Shown here piece by piece: positions 38,663 to 48,923 of a stretch of 64,000 nt of DNA; positions within the stretch are counted from its first letter, which is position 1; each line of letters opens with the position of its first letter. The stretch covers positions 2,976,001 through 3,040,000 of the forward strand of contig NZ_CP067412.1 in NCBI RefSeq assembly GCF_023375815.1, read 5' to 3'. The notes below the pieces were generated by a model, which was given only the letters and a program-made list of their open reading frames with translations, did no database searches and had not been told where the DNA came from. The stretch is from Pseudomonas sp. HS6. GTDB lineage: Bacteria; Pseudomonadota; Gammaproteobacteria; Pseudomonadales; Pseudomonadaceae. Made by a program: the position numbers and the translations under genes.

Positions 38663-39880
38663 ATGGCGGACGTAAACAAGGTCGTTCTGGCGTATTCCGG
38701 CGGCCTGGACACTTCGGTGATCCTCAAGTGGCTGCAGGATACTTATAACTGTGAAGTCGTGACCTTCACCGCTGACCTGGGTCAGGGCGAAGAGGTCGAG
38801 CCGGCTCGCGCCAAGGCTCAGGCCATGGGCGTCAAAGAAATCTACATCGACGACCTGCGCGAAGAGTTCGTGCGTGACTTCGTGTTCCCGATGTTCCGTG
38901 CCAACACCGTTTACGAAGGCGAGTACCTGCTGGGTACTTCCATCGCGCGTCCGCTGATCGCCAAGCGTCTGATCGAAATCGCCAACGAAACCGGCGCCGA
39001 CGCCATTTCCCACGGCGCAACCGGCAAGGGCAACGACCAGGTACGTTTCGAATTGGGAGCCTACGCGCTCAAGCCGGGCGTAAAAGTGATTGCCCCTTGG
39101 CGCGAGTGGGACTTGCTGTCCCGCGAGAAGCTGATGGACTACGCCGAGAAGCACGCGATCCCGATCGAGCGTCACGGCAAGAAGAAGTCCCCGTACTCGA
39201 TGGACGCCAACCTGCTGCACATCTCCTATGAAGGCGGCGTGCTGGAAGACACTTGGACCGAGCACGAAGAAGACATGTGGCGCTGGACCGTCTCCCCGGA
39301 GAACGCACCTGACAAGCCGCAATACCTGGAACTGACTTACCGCAACGGCGACATCGTCGCACTGGACGGCGTCGAAATGACTCCGGCCACTGTACTGGCG
39401 ACCCTGAACAAGATCGGTGGCCAACACGGTATCGGCCGTCTCGACATCGTCGAGAACCGTTATGTCGGCATGAAGTCCCGTGGCTGCTACGAAACCCCGG
39501 GCGGCACCATCATGCTGCGCGCTCACCGCGCCATCGAATCGATCACCCTGGACCGCGAAGTCGCTCACCTCAAAGACGAGTTGATGCCGAAGTACGCCAG
39601 CTTGATCTACACCGGTTACTGGTGGAGCCCGGAGCGTTTGATGCTGCAACAGATGATCGACGCTTCACAGGTCAACGTGAACGGCGTCGTACGCCTGAAA
39701 CTGTACAAGGGCAACGTGATCGTGACCGGCCGCAAGTCCGACGATTCGCTGTTCGACGCCAATATCGCGACCTTCGAAGAAGACGGCGGCGCCTACAATC
39801 AGGCCGACGCGGCGGGCTTCATCAAGCTCAACGCGCTGCGTATGCGCATTGCTGCCAACAAAGGCCGCAAGCTGTTCTGA
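38663..39880 (+). CDS. argG: Argininosuccinate synthase
   Basis: A 405-residue N-type ATP pyrophosphatase: [17 protein letters not shown]-loop at residues 10-20, [13 protein letters not shown] and the C-terminal synthase domain. It condenses citrulline and aspartate. Length is standard. A perfect 13-bp hairpin follows. Confidence 0.97.
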   Translation: MADVNKVVLAYSGGLDTSVILKWLQDTYNCEVVTFTADLGQGEEVEPARAKAQAMGVKEIYIDDLREEFVRDFVFPMFRANTVYEGEYLLGTSIARPLIAKRLIEIANETGADAISHGATGKGNDQVRFELGAYALKPGVKVIAPWREWDLLSREKLMDYAEKHAIPIERHGKKKSPYSMDANLLHISYEGGVLEDTWTEHEEDMWRWTVSPENAPDKPQYLELTYRNGDIVALDGVEMTPATVLATLNKIGGQHGIGRLDIVENRYVGMKSRGCYETPGGTIMLRAHRAIESITLDREVAHLKDELMPKYASLIYTGYWWSPERLMLQQMIDASQVNVNGVVRLKLYKGNVIVTGRKSDDSLFDANIATFEEDGGAYNQADAAGFIKLNALRMRIAANKGRKLF

Positions 39881-39902
39881 GTCCTTCGGGCCAGACGTGA
39901 AA

Positions 39903-39933
39903 TAGCGGTCTTGTCGTTGTGACAAGACCGCTA
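39903..39933 (+). terminator. Hairpin after argG
   Basis: TAGCGGTCTTGTC pairs perfectly with GACAAGACCGCTA around GTTGT. No U-run follows, so termination may need Rho; the hairpin could instead stabilise the 3' end. Confidence 0.6.
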
Positions 39934-40041
39934 TGCCGCAAACCCCCTCTGTTTACCTGATCGTTGTGGATCAGCGTTCCCGAACTCATCTGTTGTACTG
40001 TGTGCATCGTATTGATGTGCTTCGTGTCTCTGCGCCTCAAT

Positions 40042-40626
40042 TCAAACTCTTCCCAATACACTGATGTTCTGCGCTTGAACGTCGTAAATAATACAATACG
40101 TGGTCCCCATGGCTTTCCTTCCTCGTTTGAGCGATTTGGCGATGTTTTCTTTCGGTAAAACGTCTGACATATCATCCGTTAAAACGAGGAATATTCTGAG
40201 TGAGTGCTTGGCGGGTTGTGGGATTTTTTCCAGGAGTGTGTTTATTTTTGATTCGGCATTCATGCTTCGAATGTCAATGATGTACAGCATGCTCAGCGGT
40301 TTCGGTAGTTTTACAGTCTGAATTCCTGTAATAAGTTGGTCGGTCGGTTCTTCAGGGGAATCAACGTTGTTATCTTCAAAAGCTTTCAGAAAGTTCTTGT
40401 CGTCATCAAAGTCCGAAGGTGCATAAAGCGATCGGTAGTTGAAGTTCAGGGTAATGAAAAACAAGAACAGTAAATAGAATGGAAAGCTGATCAGAAACCA
40501 GATGTAGATTTCCCGTTCGTCATTGTCAAGGAAGGGCAGCGACACCGCTGCGGACGTTTCGGAGATGAACGCGAATATGGCAATGACACTGATGGGGTTG
40601 GTGATTTTCTTGTTGATTTTTAACAT
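40042..40626 (-). CDS. Unknown two-TM membrane protein in an AT-rich patch
   Basis: A 194-residue protein. Two hydrophobic helices (about 10-32 and 42-62) are followed by a cytoplasmic acidic linker (SDFDDDKNFLKAFEDNN) and a globular domain of about 110 residues (MLYIIDIRSMNAESK; RIFLVLTDDMSDVLP). I recognise no family. Codon use and base composition are markedly more AT-rich than the flanking core genes. The ribosome binding site is weak. Confidence 0.6.
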   Translation of the reverse strand: MLKINKKITNPISVIAIFAFISETSAAVSLPFLDNDEREIYIWFLISFPFYLLFLFFITLNFNYRSLYAPSDFDDDKNFLKAFEDNNVDSPEEPTDQLITGIQTVKLPKPLSMLYIIDIRSMNAESKINTLLEKIPQPAKHSLRIFLVLTDDMSDVLPKENIAKSLKRGRKAMGTTYCIIYDVQAQNISVLGRV

Positions 40627-41023
40627 ATTCTTTACTCATGAGTATGATCTTTCTCGTCATGTTGGGTCGTTTAAGTTGTTGTAAGGGGGTGAAAATGTTT
40701 TTGTCACCCCGATGTCTGGTATTTATATTAAAAACGGCCAGGTGGATATAGATTTGTTGTTTCGGTTTTTTGTCTTGTCGAGTCGCTCTTTTCTGGGGGC
40801 TCTACTCGATAAGCCAGTGTTGCAGGTCAAATGATTTTCAAGTGGTCACTTGGTCCGGATGTCTTGTCGCTGCACTTATGAGTCTTTTCTGTAGGATAAA
40901 TCTTTATTGCCCGTAGGAAGTGTCTCTCGCTGCCGATGCAAGGGAACTTCGCTATGCCAAGGGTGAAATGACTACGTTATTGTGCCGGTTCTAAAAATTC
41001 GAACAGCGAAACTGGACTTGCCC
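40627..41023. other. AT-rich intergenic stretch (397 bp) before the orphan regulator
   Basis: No ORF, RNA gene or repeat that I can support. T-rich tracts on the forward strand and low GC continue the composition of the unknown gene to the left; probably holds divergent promoters. Confidence 0.3.
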
Positions 41024-41650
41024 ATGAATAAAGTGCTGATCGTGGATGATCACCCCGTCATTCGTCTTGCGGTGCGTATGCTGATGGAGCGTCATGGCTA
41101 CGAAGTCATTGCAGAAACGGATAACGGAGTGGATGCATTACAACTGGCTCGTGACCAGATGCCTGATATCGTAATACTCGATATCGGGATACCGAAACTT
41201 GATGGGCTGGAAGTCATTGCGCGTCTTACAACTAGTGCGATGCCTTTAAAAGTGTTGGTGCTGACGTCTCAGGCCCCCGGCCATTTTTCCATGCGTTGCA
41301 TGCAGTCGGGAGCGGCGGGATATGTTTGCAAACAACAGGATCTGACCGAGCTGCTCAGCGCTATCAAGGCTGTGCTGTCCGGATACAGCTATTTTCCGAA
41401 TCAGGCGTTGCACACCGTACGCACAAGCCTGGGCAATGCCAGTGAAGCCGACATGGTCGATCGCCTGTCCGGGCGCGAGATGATGGTGTTGCAGCAATTG
41501 GCGCGCGGCAAGACCAACAAGGAAATCGCCGATGGCATGTTTCTCAGCAACAAGACTGTCAGCACCTACAAGACACGGCTGCTGTTGAAGCTCAACGCGC
41601 GTTCACTGGTGGATTTGATCGAGCTGGCCCAGCGCAATGGCCTGGTCTGA
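41024..41650 (+). CDS. Orphan NarL/LuxR-family response regulator
   Basis: A 208-residue two-domain regulator: receiver with IVDDHP and phospho-acceptor Asp in DIVILDIGIPKLDG, switch Lys and a LuxR-type helix-turn-helix (SGREMMVLQQLARGKTNKEIADGMFLSNKTVSTYKTRLL). The ATG at 41024 is chosen; an upstream in-frame start at 40982 would add 14 residues. It is of the BvgA/EvgA/FixJ look. No kinase gene is adjacent. Confidence 0.9.
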   Translation: MNKVLIVDDHPVIRLAVRMLMERHGYEVIAETDNGVDALQLARDQMPDIVILDIGIPKLDGLEVIARLTTSAMPLKVLVLTSQAPGHFSMRCMQSGAAGYVCKQQDLTELLSAIKAVLSGYSYFPNQALHTVRTSLGNASEADMVDRLSGREMMVLQQLARGKTNKEIADGMFLSNKTVSTYKTRLLLKLNARSLVDLIELAQRNGLV

Positions 41651-41707
41651 CCGCTTCAGTCGCTGACGGATCATGGGCAGGTCAGCATCAGCTTGCAGTA
41701 GAAACGA

Positions 41708-41735
41708 AAAAGCCTCTGTTAAGGGAGGCTTTCAA
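41708..41735 (-). terminator. Terminator of the 57-residue gene
   Basis: AAAGCCTC and GAGGCTTT pair around a short loop; the reverse transcript ends GGCUUUUUC. Confidence 0.75.
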
Positions 41736-41738
41736 ATG

Positions 41739-41912
41739 TCAGAGATCGAAGTCGTAATCGGCCAATTGCTTCTGCAGTCGGCGTTCCTCAAGCATGTTAT
41801 CGATGGTACGGCGTTTGCTCAGGTTGGTCTTGGCGACCTCAACGACCGGTTCGTCGTCTGATTCCGCGACGAAATCGTCTTCTACGTCCACTTGCTCTTT
41901 GCTGGTGCTCAT
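41739..41912 (-). CDS. Small conserved acidic protein (PA3496 family)
   Basis: A 57-residue protein. It starts MSTSKEQVDVEDDFVAE and ends ADYDFDL; the middle has a basic helix, SKRRTIDNMLEERRLQKQL. A ribosome binding site GGAG lies 8 bp before the ATG and a terminator follows. Length and position next to nth match the small conserved gene I recall as PA3496 in P. aeruginosa (sometimes called a putative envelope integrity protein). Function unknown. Confidence 0.82.
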   Translation of the reverse strand: MSTSKEQVDVEDDFVAESDDEPVVEVAKTNLSKRRTIDNMLEERRLQKQLADYDFDL

Positions 41913-42019
41913 AAGGTTAACTCCAGGCTAAGGCTGCCATTGGCGCTCCTTATATCGATATTCCAGCAGATCGTAAAAAAGATTTTTTCAATCGCAGTAT
42001 CAATAAACTTAATAGGCAC

Positions 42020-42658
42020 TCAATCGTCCGAAGTTTTGTCCTTGTAATCGCACAAGTCTTCGATCCGACAGCTGCCGCATCGCGGCTTGCGTGCTAGGCA
42101 CACGTAACGCCCGTGAAGAATGAGCCAGTGATGCGAATCGAGCAGGTATTCCTTGGGTACAAACTTCATCAGTTTGTTCTCCACCTCGACCACATTCTTG
42201 CCAGGCGCAATGCCGGTGCGGTTGCTGACCCGAAAAATGTGGGTGTCCACCGCCATCGTCAATTGACGGAACGCGGTATTGAGCACGACGTTGGCGGTCT
42301 TGCGGCCGACGCCGGGCAGAGCTTCCAGTTCTTCGCGTGTCTGCGGGACTTCGCCATTGTGGCGTTCGACCAGCAGGCGACAGGTTTCGATCACGTTTTT
42401 GGCCTTGCTGTTATAGAGGCCGATGGTCTTGATGTACTCGGACAAGCCTTCGACACCCAAGGCATGAATGGCGGCCGGCGTGTTGGCCACCGGGTACAGC
42501 TTCGCTGTGGCCTTGTTCACTCCGACGTCAGTCGACTGCGCAGACAGAATCACCGCGATCAACAACTCGAAAGGCGAGGAGTAGGCGAGTTCGGTCTTGG
42601 GTTCGGGATTGTCCTCGTGAAGCCTGCGGAAAATCTCCAGACGTTTTGCGGCATTCAT
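42020..42658 (-). CDS. nth: Endonuclease III
   Basis: A 212-residue bifunctional DNA glycosylase/AP lyase for oxidised pyrimidines. HhH motif LPGVGRKTANVVLN with the catalytic Lys, the Asp in AVDTHIFRVSNR and the C-terminal [4Fe-4S] ligands C-X6-C-X2-C-X5-C. Its ATG overlaps the rnfE stop (ATGA), so it is the last gene of the rnf operon, as in other gammaproteobacteria. Confidence 0.96.
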   Translation of the reverse strand: MNAAKRLEIFRRLHEDNPEPKTELAYSSPFELLIAVILSAQSTDVGVNKATAKLYPVANTPAAIHALGVEGLSEYIKTIGLYNSKAKNVIETCRLLVERHNGEVPQTREELEALPGVGRKTANVVLNTAFRQLTMAVDTHIFRVSNRTGIAPGKNVVEVENKLMKFVPKEYLLDSHHWLILHGRYVCLARKPRCGSCRIEDLCDYKDKTSDD

Positions 42659-43236
42659 GGGTGATGCGTTTCCTCGGGTAGGGCGGCAGGGCGAGTCCAG
42701 GCCTGGCGGGCGGCGAGCAATAGCCCCAGCAGTATGAAGGCGCCAGGCGCCAGCGTCGCGAAATGCAGGCCGTCACTGAACAGAGGCAAACCTAGCCAGT
42801 GATCCGACAGGTGATGGCCGATGCTGCCCTGACCGAGCAACTCACGCAACACCGCCAGCAAGGTCATCAGGGTGGCAAACAAGCTGCACAGTTTCAGACG
42901 TCCTCGAGATGACAGTCGAAAGAATCCATTGTGTTCCAGGATGGTGCACTGCAAACCAATCAGGCCGGCGTACAGACTGATCATGAGATGCCACTGCACA
43001 GCGGCGCGTTGCAAAAGAATCTCGGCGCAAGCGGCCAGGGTAGCAGCCAGTACCAGACTGACCGGCAGCAGGCTATCACTGCTCAGGCGCGACCGCAGTG
43101 GTGCCATGCACAAGCCGTACAGGCTCACCACAACGGCGAACATCATCAGGATCGCCAGCGCGCCGGCCACGGAATCAGTGGCGCCGATCAACAGCACCAG
43201 CATCATTGAGTTCGACAGGGTCGCTGACGTGTTCAT
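42655..43236 (-). CDS. rnfE: RnfE-like membrane subunit lacking one cluster cysteine
   Basis: A 193-residue six-helix protein with RnfE/RsxE landmarks (LRELLGQGSI; LAPGAFILLGLLLA). In canonical RnfE the first half-loop reads LGLCPLLAVT; here that stretch is LIGATDSVAG without Cys. The second ligand appears to survive as Cys97 (GLQCTIL, against VTNCIVLG). The C-terminus is shortened. Together with the RnfA changes this leaves one of four [2Fe-2S] ligands. Overlaps rnfG by 4 bp. Confidence 0.82.
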   Translation of the reverse strand: MNTSATLSNSMMLVLLIGATDSVAGALAILMMFAVVVSLYGLCMAPLRSRLSSDSLLPVSLVLAATLAACAEILLQRAAVQWHLMISLYAGLIGLQCTILEHNGFFRLSSRGRLKLCSLFATLMTLLAVLRELLGQGSIGHHLSDHWLGLPLFSDGLHFATLAPGAFILLGLLLAARQAWTRPAALPEETHHP

Positions 43237-43838
43237 GGCGCGCTCCCCAGCAGGGTGGTCCGATGGTCGTCGAAGTAACGCAGGGCATCGTGGATGGCAT
43301 TGATGGCCGCGCGAGATGTGATGGTTGCGCCAGCGATCTGGTCAAATTGCCCCTGATCCTTTTTCAAGGCCCATCCCGCATCGGTCGGTTGGCTGCTCGA
43401 TTTACCGATAAACGCCTGTAACCAGCTATTTGGCCAGTCACCGATATGCCCGCCCAGCGCCGGTGTTTCAGTTTGTTCAAGGGTTTTCACACCGAGCAAT
43501 CGGCCATTGGCATCGATGGCAATCAGCAACTCGATGCGACCCGCATAACCCTCGCTCTGGCTGCGCAGCAGCACTGCCACGGGTTGGCCGGCTTTGGTCG
43601 CCCGATAACCGCCGAGCAACTCGCTGTGGCTCAGGTGGGTGCCGGCCAGTGCCAGAGGCTGTTCAAGAGGCTGATTGTCGTAGGCGTCGACTGAAAGCAC
43701 GTCCAGCAATTTGCGACTTTCGAGCTGGCGCTGTTCGGCGGCGATGTGCGGCGCATTGCTGCGTTGCACGAGACACGTCATGCCGATCCCTGCCGCTGTC
43801 ATCAACAACAGGGTGATCAGGCTGCTCGTGCGGTTCAT
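43233..43838 (-). CDS. rnfG: RnfG-like subunit, periplasmic flavoprotein
   Basis: A 201-residue protein with one N-terminal TM and an FMN-binding domain. The covalent FMN site SGATxT appears as IAGATITS near residue 175, so the target Thr is present. It passes electrons on the periplasmic face between RnfA/E and RnfD. ATGA overlaps on both sides. Confidence 0.87.
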   Translation of the reverse strand: MNRTSSLITLLLMTAAGIGMTCLVQRSNAPHIAAEQRQLESRKLLDVLSVDAYDNQPLEQPLALAGTHLSHSELLGGYRATKAGQPVAVLLRSQSEGYAGRIELLIAIDANGRLLGVKTLEQTETPALGGHIGDWPNSWLQAFIGKSSSQPTDAGWALKKDQGQFDQIAGATITSRAAINAIHDALRYFDDHRTTLLGSAP

Positions 43839-44818
43839 GGTGTCACCTGAGACTGACGGGCAGCGGCAAAGCGTTCAAGAGCCGGTACGCACAGGTTCAT
43901 CAGCAACACAGCAAATGCCACGCCGTCCGGATAACCGCCCCAGGTACGAATAACGTAAGTCAGGAAGCCGACGCCCACGCCAAACAACAAGCGGGCGAGA
44001 GGGCTCTTTGCGCCGGAGACGGGCTCCGTGACGATGAAGAACGCGCCAATCATCGTGGCGCCGCTCAGCAGATGAAACAGCGGAGAGCCATGGGAGTCGG
44101 ACCCCGAACCGTTCCAGCACAGCAGGCTGATGACGAACAGGCTGGCAAGCATGCCGACCGGTGCATGCCAGGCGACCACCCGGCGCTGTAGCAGGAACAG
44201 CCCGCCGGCGAGAAACGCCAGGTTCACCCACTCCGCGCCATGCCCGCCGAAGCGGCCGAATGCCGGGTGGGTGGCAAACAACTCATCGATGGTCAGGCTT
44301 TTGTTGATGCGCAGACTGTCCAGTGCGGTGGCCTGGACCCAGGCGTCCGGCGCCACGCCCAGGTTGAACACCTGTTCAATGGCCGTCGTCAGACTCATGG
44401 CATGAGCAGGCCAATGGGTCATCGGCTGGGGGAACATTACCATCGCCAGAGCAAAACCGAGCATGGCCGGATTGAACGGATTTCGGCCCACGCCGCCATA
44501 CAGGTGCTTACCGAACAGCAAGCCCGAAGCGATCGCCGTGACCGTCAGCCACCACGGGCAATAAGGTGGCAGGGCGATTGCCAGCAGCGTAGCGCTGACC
44601 ACTGCGCTGCCGTCGGTGAGAGTGGCTTGCAGCAGCTGCCGGCGCAGATATGTCACGGCGGCTTCGACACTCAGCGCCGTGACGACGGACAGGATCAGGT
44701 TGATCAACACACCCCATCCGTAAAACCAGAACAGCGCCAGCAATCCCGGCAATGTCGCCAGCAAAACCAGCTTCATCGCCTGTTGCAGGCGCTCGTCTCT
44801 GGTTTCAATGGATGACAT
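43835..44818 (-). CDS. rnfD: RnfD-like membrane subunit with covalent-FMN site
   Basis: A 327-residue multi-TM protein of the NqrB/RnfD family. The flavinylated Thr motif is conserved ([12 protein letters not shown]), as are [18 protein letters not shown] and [18 protein letters not shown]. It overlaps rnfB by 14 bp. Confidence 0.9.
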   Translation of the reverse strand: MSSIETRDERLQQAMKLVLLATLPGLLALFWFYGWGVLINLILSVVTALSVEAAVTYLRRQLLQATLTDGSAVVSATLLAIALPPYCPWWLTVTAIASGLLFGKHLYGGVGRNPFNPAMLGFALAMVMFPQPMTHWPAHAMSLTTAIEQVFNLGVAPDAWVQATALDSLRINKSLTIDELFATHPAFGRFGGHGAEWVNLAFLAGGLFLLQRRVVAWHAPVGMLASLFVISLLCWNGSGSDSHGSPLFHLLSGATMIGAFFIVTEPVSGAKSPLARLLFGVGVGFLTYVIRTWGGYPDGVAFAVLLMNLCVPALERFAAARQSQVTP

Positions 44819-46019
44819 GGGCTTCTACCTGCCGCTCCGCTTCTTGCAGGCGGGTGCGGGCCTTGTCGAGGATGTCGGCTGGCGTGCCGTCACGTCGTTG
44901 CAGTTTGTTCAGGTCGGCGCGCGCATAGGCCAGTTCGGTTTTCAGCTGGCGAAGCTGGTTGTCGATCGGACGTTTCTCCACGCGCACCAGATCGGGAGCC
45001 GGTTGATCGCTGGCCGCTTCGGCGTCGTGCAACGCTTGTTCGGCGTCACGCAGCGCTTGTTCAAGTGCTGCAATCTGCTCGGGTGGCGCCTCTACGGTCT
45101 GCGCCTTTTTCAGCTCGGCACGACGCAACGCCAGCTGGATTTTCGCCCGTTTCAGGTCGGCATCCTTTGCCGGCGCGGTTGCGGCCGGGGCAGGAACAGC
45201 CTGGCTTTCCAGTTTGGCCAGTGCCTGTTCGGCGGCTTCGAATTGCTGCTGCAACACGATCAACTGAGACTGCTGTTCGAAGGTTGGCGGATGGCCGAAG
45301 GCTTTCAACGATTTGTGCAACTGAGCGCGGCTCATCGCCACATCGATCTTGGCCTTCTTCAGCGCGGCGTCGGCGGTTGCGGCCTTCTGCGCGCGCACCC
45401 GCTCCAGTGCAGCCTGCAGCGGATCGAGCGTGGTAGCTGCGACATCAACCTGCGCCGCACGTTGTACGCGGGCTTCGCGTTCGGCCTGTTTCTGCTGTTC
45501 TTCTCTTTGCAGACGGGCGTTACGCCGTTCGAAACGTTGGCGGGCGTGATCGCGCTTGGCGGTGCGCGCCCGTTGTTCTTCGACGCTGCTGGCCAGGCCG
45601 CCCACCACTGGCAGCGTTCCGAGCGGCAGCGGGTGCATCTCGATGCAGTCCACCGGGCAGGGTGCCACGCACAAATCGCAACCGGTGCACTCGTCGATGA
45701 TCACCGTGTGCATCAGTTTCGCCGCGCCGACGATGGCGTCGATCGGGCAGGCCTGGATGCACTTGGTGCAGCCGATGCACTCGGCCTCGCGGATGAACGC
45801 CACTTGCGGCGGTGCCGAACCACGACTGATATCCAGCTCCAGCACCGGTATTTTCAGCAGCTGCGCCAGGGCTTCGATGGTTTCGTCGCCACCCGGCGGG
45901 CACTTGTTGATCGGCTCGCCGGCGGCGATGCCTTCCGCGTAGGGTTTGCATCCGGGATGGCCGCACTTGCCGCATTGGGTCTGCGGTAGCAAGGCATCGA
46001 TGCGTTGAATCAGACTCAT
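44805..46019 (-). CDS. rnfB: RnfB-like ferredoxin with RnfC-like helical tail and no membrane anchor
   Basis: A 404-residue protein. Residues 1-45 carry the RnfB four-Fe motif [15 protein letters not shown] ... NKCPPGG; two ferredoxin motifs follow ([32 protein letters not shown]). The hydrophobic N-terminal anchor present in normal RnfB is absent: the protein begins [15 protein letters not shown]. From about residue 150 to the end it is charged, Ala/Lys/Glu-rich coiled coil ([18 protein letters not shown]), a composition usual for the tail of gammaproteobacterial RnfC. No separate rnfC gene exists between this gene and rnfD. Confidence 0.88.
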   Translation of the reverse strand: MSLIQRIDALLPQTQCGKCGHPGCKPYAEGIAAGEPINKCPPGGDETIEALAQLLKIPVLELDISRGSAPPQVAFIREAECIGCTKCIQACPIDAIVGAAKLMHTVIIDECTGCDLCVAPCPVDCIEMHPLPLGTLPVVGGLASSVEEQRARTAKRDHARQRFERRNARLQREEQQKQAEREARVQRAAQVDVAATTLDPLQAALERVRAQKAATADAALKKAKIDVAMSRAQLHKSLKAFGHPPTFEQQSQLIVLQQQFEAAEQALAKLESQAVPAPAATAPAKDADLKRAKIQLALRRAELKKAQTVEAPPEQIAALEQALRDAEQALHDAEAASDQPAPDLVRVEKRPIDNQLRQLKTELAYARADLNKLQRRDGTPADILDKARTRLQEAERQVEAHVIH

Positions 46020-46585
46020 GTTTTGATCAGTCCACTGAATCCGAGAAAAGCCACGGCCATCAATCCGGCACCGATCAACTGGATCGGCAGGCCACGAAAG
46101 GGCAGGGGAATATCGTTGTCGGCCGTGCGCTCGCGCAAATCGCTGAACAGGCTCAGCACCAGCCAGAAACCCAGGCCGGCGCCAAGGCTCAGCGCAGATG
46201 CATGAAACAGGCCTTTGTCCGCTTGCGCGTTGATCAGTGTCAGCCCCAGCACACCGGCATTGCCCAGCAGCAGCGGCCACAAACCGTCAAACGGCATATC
46301 GGGTCGCCAGTGCGCCAGCAACTTCAGCAACGGTGTGATCAGCAGGACGCTCAACGGCAGAAACACAAACAGACGCAGGAATTCCAGTTGCAACGGCACC
46401 AGCAGCCAATGCCAGATCGCGTAACCCGCCACACCGACAATCAACATCAGACACAACGTCGCCAGCCCCAGCGCATGCACCTGGCGGCTTTCGCCGCCCA
46501 GCAGCGGATCGACGCCCAGCGGCCAGTGCAACACGAAGTTGTTGATCAGCGCGGCACTGAATAGCGTAAGCACAAGTTCGGTCAT
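46016..46585 (-). CDS. rnfA: RnfA-like membrane subunit lacking both cluster cysteines
   Basis: A 189-residue six-TM protein, clearly RnfA/RsxA by NNFVL near residue 16, PFRG and [10 protein letters not shown] at the end. The two half-helix cysteines that hold the intramembrane [2Fe-2S] cluster are replaced: position 26 is Asp (GVDPLLGG for GLCPFMGV) and position 110 is Ala (LGNAGVLG for TTNCAVLG). First gene of the operon; overlaps rnfB by 4 bp. Confidence 0.88.
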   Translation of the reverse strand: MTELVLTLFSAALINNFVLHWPLGVDPLLGGESRQVHALGLATLCLMLIVGVAGYAIWHWLLVPLQLEFLRLFVFLPLSVLLITPLLKLLAHWRPDMPFDGLWPLLLGNAGVLGLTLINAQADKGLFHASALSLGAGLGFWLVLSLFSDLRERTADNDIPLPFRGLPIQLIGAGLMAVAFLGFSGLIKT

Positions 46586-46664
46586 GGTTCTGCCGTTGGG
46601 AGCGGGCGAGTGTCACTTAAGGTTAGGCATTATCCGGCCGCCATGTTGGGTGGGCCAGATATGA

Positions 46665-46703
46665 AAAATCCCACAGGCGCACGGGGTACGTCTGTGGGAT
46701 CGA
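46665..46703 (-). terminator. Terminator of metG
   Basis: ATCCCACAG and CTGTGGGAT form the stem; the reverse transcript continues UUUUUC. It lies between metG and rnfA, both on the reverse strand. Confidence 0.8.
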
Positions 46704-46716
46704 TCAGTGCAGAACC

Positions 46717-48768
46717 TTACTTGATGCGCTGACCCGGCTTGGCGCCGCTGTCCGGGCTCAGCAGGTAGATCTCTTCACCGCCAGGGCCGGCCGCCATCAC
46801 CATGCCTTCGGAAATGCCGAACTTCATTTTCCGTGGCTTGAGGTTGGCGATCATCATGGTCAGGCGACCGTCGAGTTTCGACGGATCCGGGTAAGCACTC
46901 TTGATCCCGGAGAACACGTTGCGTTGCTCGTCACCGATGTCGAGGGTCAGACGAAGCAGCTTGTCCGCCCCTTCAACGTGTTCGGCCTTGACGATCAGCG
47001 CCACACGCAGGTCGACGGCGGCGAAGGTGTCGAAGTCGATTTCCGGCGACAGCGGATCCTTGGCCAGTTCGCCGTTGCCGGCAGGCGCGGCGGCGCCAGT
47101 GTCGGTCTGGCTGGCGGTCAGGTCTTCTTTCGAGGCGTCGCTCATGGCTTGTACTTTTACCGGGTCGATGCGGGTCATCAACGGTTTGAATTCGTTCAAC
47201 TGGTGATTGGCCAGCAGCGTGGTGTGGTCGTTCCAGGTCAGCGGAGCGACGTTGAGGAACGCCTCGGCATCGGCAGCCAGCAGTGGCAGCACCGGCTTGA
47301 GGAAGATCACCAACTGACGGAACAGGTTGATCGCGGTGGCGCAGACCGCCTGGACTTCATCCTGCTTGCCTTCCTGCTTGTTCAGCGACCATGGCGCCTT
47401 GTCGGCGATCCAGGCGTTGGCGCGGTCGGCCAGGGCCATGGTTTCGCGCATGGCACGGGCGAAATCGCGGGCTTCATAGGCATCGGCGATGCTCGGCGCA
47501 GCGGCCAGGAATGCATCGGTCAGTTCCGGTGCGGCGTTGCTGTTCACCAGCAGACCGGCGTTGCCCTTCTGGATGAAACCGGCGCAACGGCTGGCGATGT
47601 TGACCACTTTGCCGACCAGATCGGAGTTGACCTTCTGCACGAAGTCTTCGAGGTTCAGGTCGAGGTCGTCCACGCCACGGCCCAGTTTGGCCGCGTAGTA
47701 GTAGCGCAGGTATTCCGGCGACAGGTGATCCAGGTAGGTACGGGCCTTGATGAAGGTGCCGCGGGACTTGGACATCTTCTGACCGTTGACGGTCAGGTAG
47801 CCGTGCACGTTGATGCCGGTCGGCTTGCGGAAACCTGCGCCTTCAAGCATCGCCGGCCAGAACAGGGCGTGGAAGTTGACGATGTCCTTGCCGATGAAGT
47901 GGTACAGCTCGGCGGTGGAGTCCTTGCCCCAGAACGCGTCGAAGTCCAGCTCCGGCGTGCGGTTGCACAGGTTCTTGAAGCTGGCCATGTAGCCGATCGG
48001 CGCGTCCAGCCACACATAGAAATACTTGCCTGGTTCGCCCGGGATCTCGAAACCGAAGTACGGCGCATCGCGGGAGATGTCCCACTGCTGCAAGCCGGCA
48101 TCCAGCCATTCGGCGATCTTGTTGGCCACGGCGTCCTGCAGGGTGCCGCTGCGGGTCCAGGCCTGCAGCATTTGCTGGAAGTCCGGCAACTTGAAGAAGA
48201 AGTGCTGGGAATCCTTGAGCACCGGGGTGGCGCCGGAGATCGCAGACTTCGGATCCTTCAGGTCGGTCGGCGCGTAGGTCGCACCGCATTTTTCGCAGTT
48301 GTCGCCGTACTGGTCTTCGGTGCCGCATTTCGGGCAGGTGCCCTTGATGAAGCGGTCGGCCAGGAACATTTTCTTTTCCGGGTCGAAATACTGAGTGATC
48401 GAGCGTTGGGCGATGTGCCCGGCGTCACGCAGCTTCAGATAGATCTGGCTCGACAGCTCACGGTTTTCTTCGGCGTGAGTGGAGTGGAAGTTGTCGAAGT
48501 CCACCAGGAACTCGGCAAAGTCGGCGCTGTGTTCAGCCTGGACGTTGGCGATCAGTTGTTCCGGGGTGATGCCTTCCTTTTCCGCGCGCAGCATGATCGC
48601 CGAACCGTGGGCGTCGTCGGCGCAGACGTAAATGCACTGATTGCCGCGATGCTTCTGGAAGCGCACCCACATATCGGTCTGGATATATTCCAGCATATGG
48701 CCAAGGTGGATCGAACCGTTGGCGTAGGGCAGGGCGCTGGTGACGAGAATCTTGCGTGGTTCGGACAT
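46717..48768 (-). CDS. metG: Methionyl-tRNA synthetase
   Basis: A 683-residue class I synthetase: HIGH-type [16 protein letters not shown]-type [10 protein letters not shown], the zinc knuckles ([19 protein letters not shown]), the anticodon-binding helical domain and a C-terminal tRNA-binding OB domain ([22 protein letters not shown]) from about residue 580. It is divergent from apbC. Confidence 0.97.
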   Translation of the reverse strand: MSEPRKILVTSALPYANGSIHLGHMLEYIQTDMWVRFQKHRGNQCIYVCADDAHGSAIMLRAEKEGITPEQLIANVQAEHSADFAEFLVDFDNFHSTHAEENRELSSQIYLKLRDAGHIAQRSITQYFDPEKKMFLADRFIKGTCPKCGTEDQYGDNCEKCGATYAPTDLKDPKSAISGATPVLKDSQHFFFKLPDFQQMLQAWTRSGTLQDAVANKIAEWLDAGLQQWDISRDAPYFGFEIPGEPGKYFYVWLDAPIGYMASFKNLCNRTPELDFDAFWGKDSTAELYHFIGKDIVNFHALFWPAMLEGAGFRKPTGINVHGYLTVNGQKMSKSRGTFIKARTYLDHLSPEYLRYYYAAKLGRGVDDLDLNLEDFVQKVNSDLVGKVVNIASRCAGFIQKGNAGLLVNSNAAPELTDAFLAAAPSIADAYEARDFARAMRETMALADRANAWIADKAPWSLNKQEGKQDEVQAVCATAINLFRQLVIFLKPVLPLLAADAEAFLNVAPLTWNDHTTLLANHQLNEFKPLMTRIDPVKVQAMSDASKEDLTASQTDTGAAAPAGNGELAKDPLSPEIDFDTFAAVDLRVALIVKAEHVEGADKLLRLTLDIGDEQRNVFSGIKSAYPDPSKLDGRLTMMIANLKPRKMKFGISEGMVMAAGPGGEEIYLLSPDSGAKPGQRIK

Positions 48769-48923
48769 GTGGGGCTTCGCTACTTGATGAAACGGAGGTC
48801 GGCCACTATAAAGCGCCGGGAAAGATATTTCACCCCTGCAAATGGTTGCCGGACATGCCGTCCGGACGACAGAAGGGGTAGGATACCCGCCATCTTTTCC
48901 CAGTCTTGTTATCGGAGTTGCCC

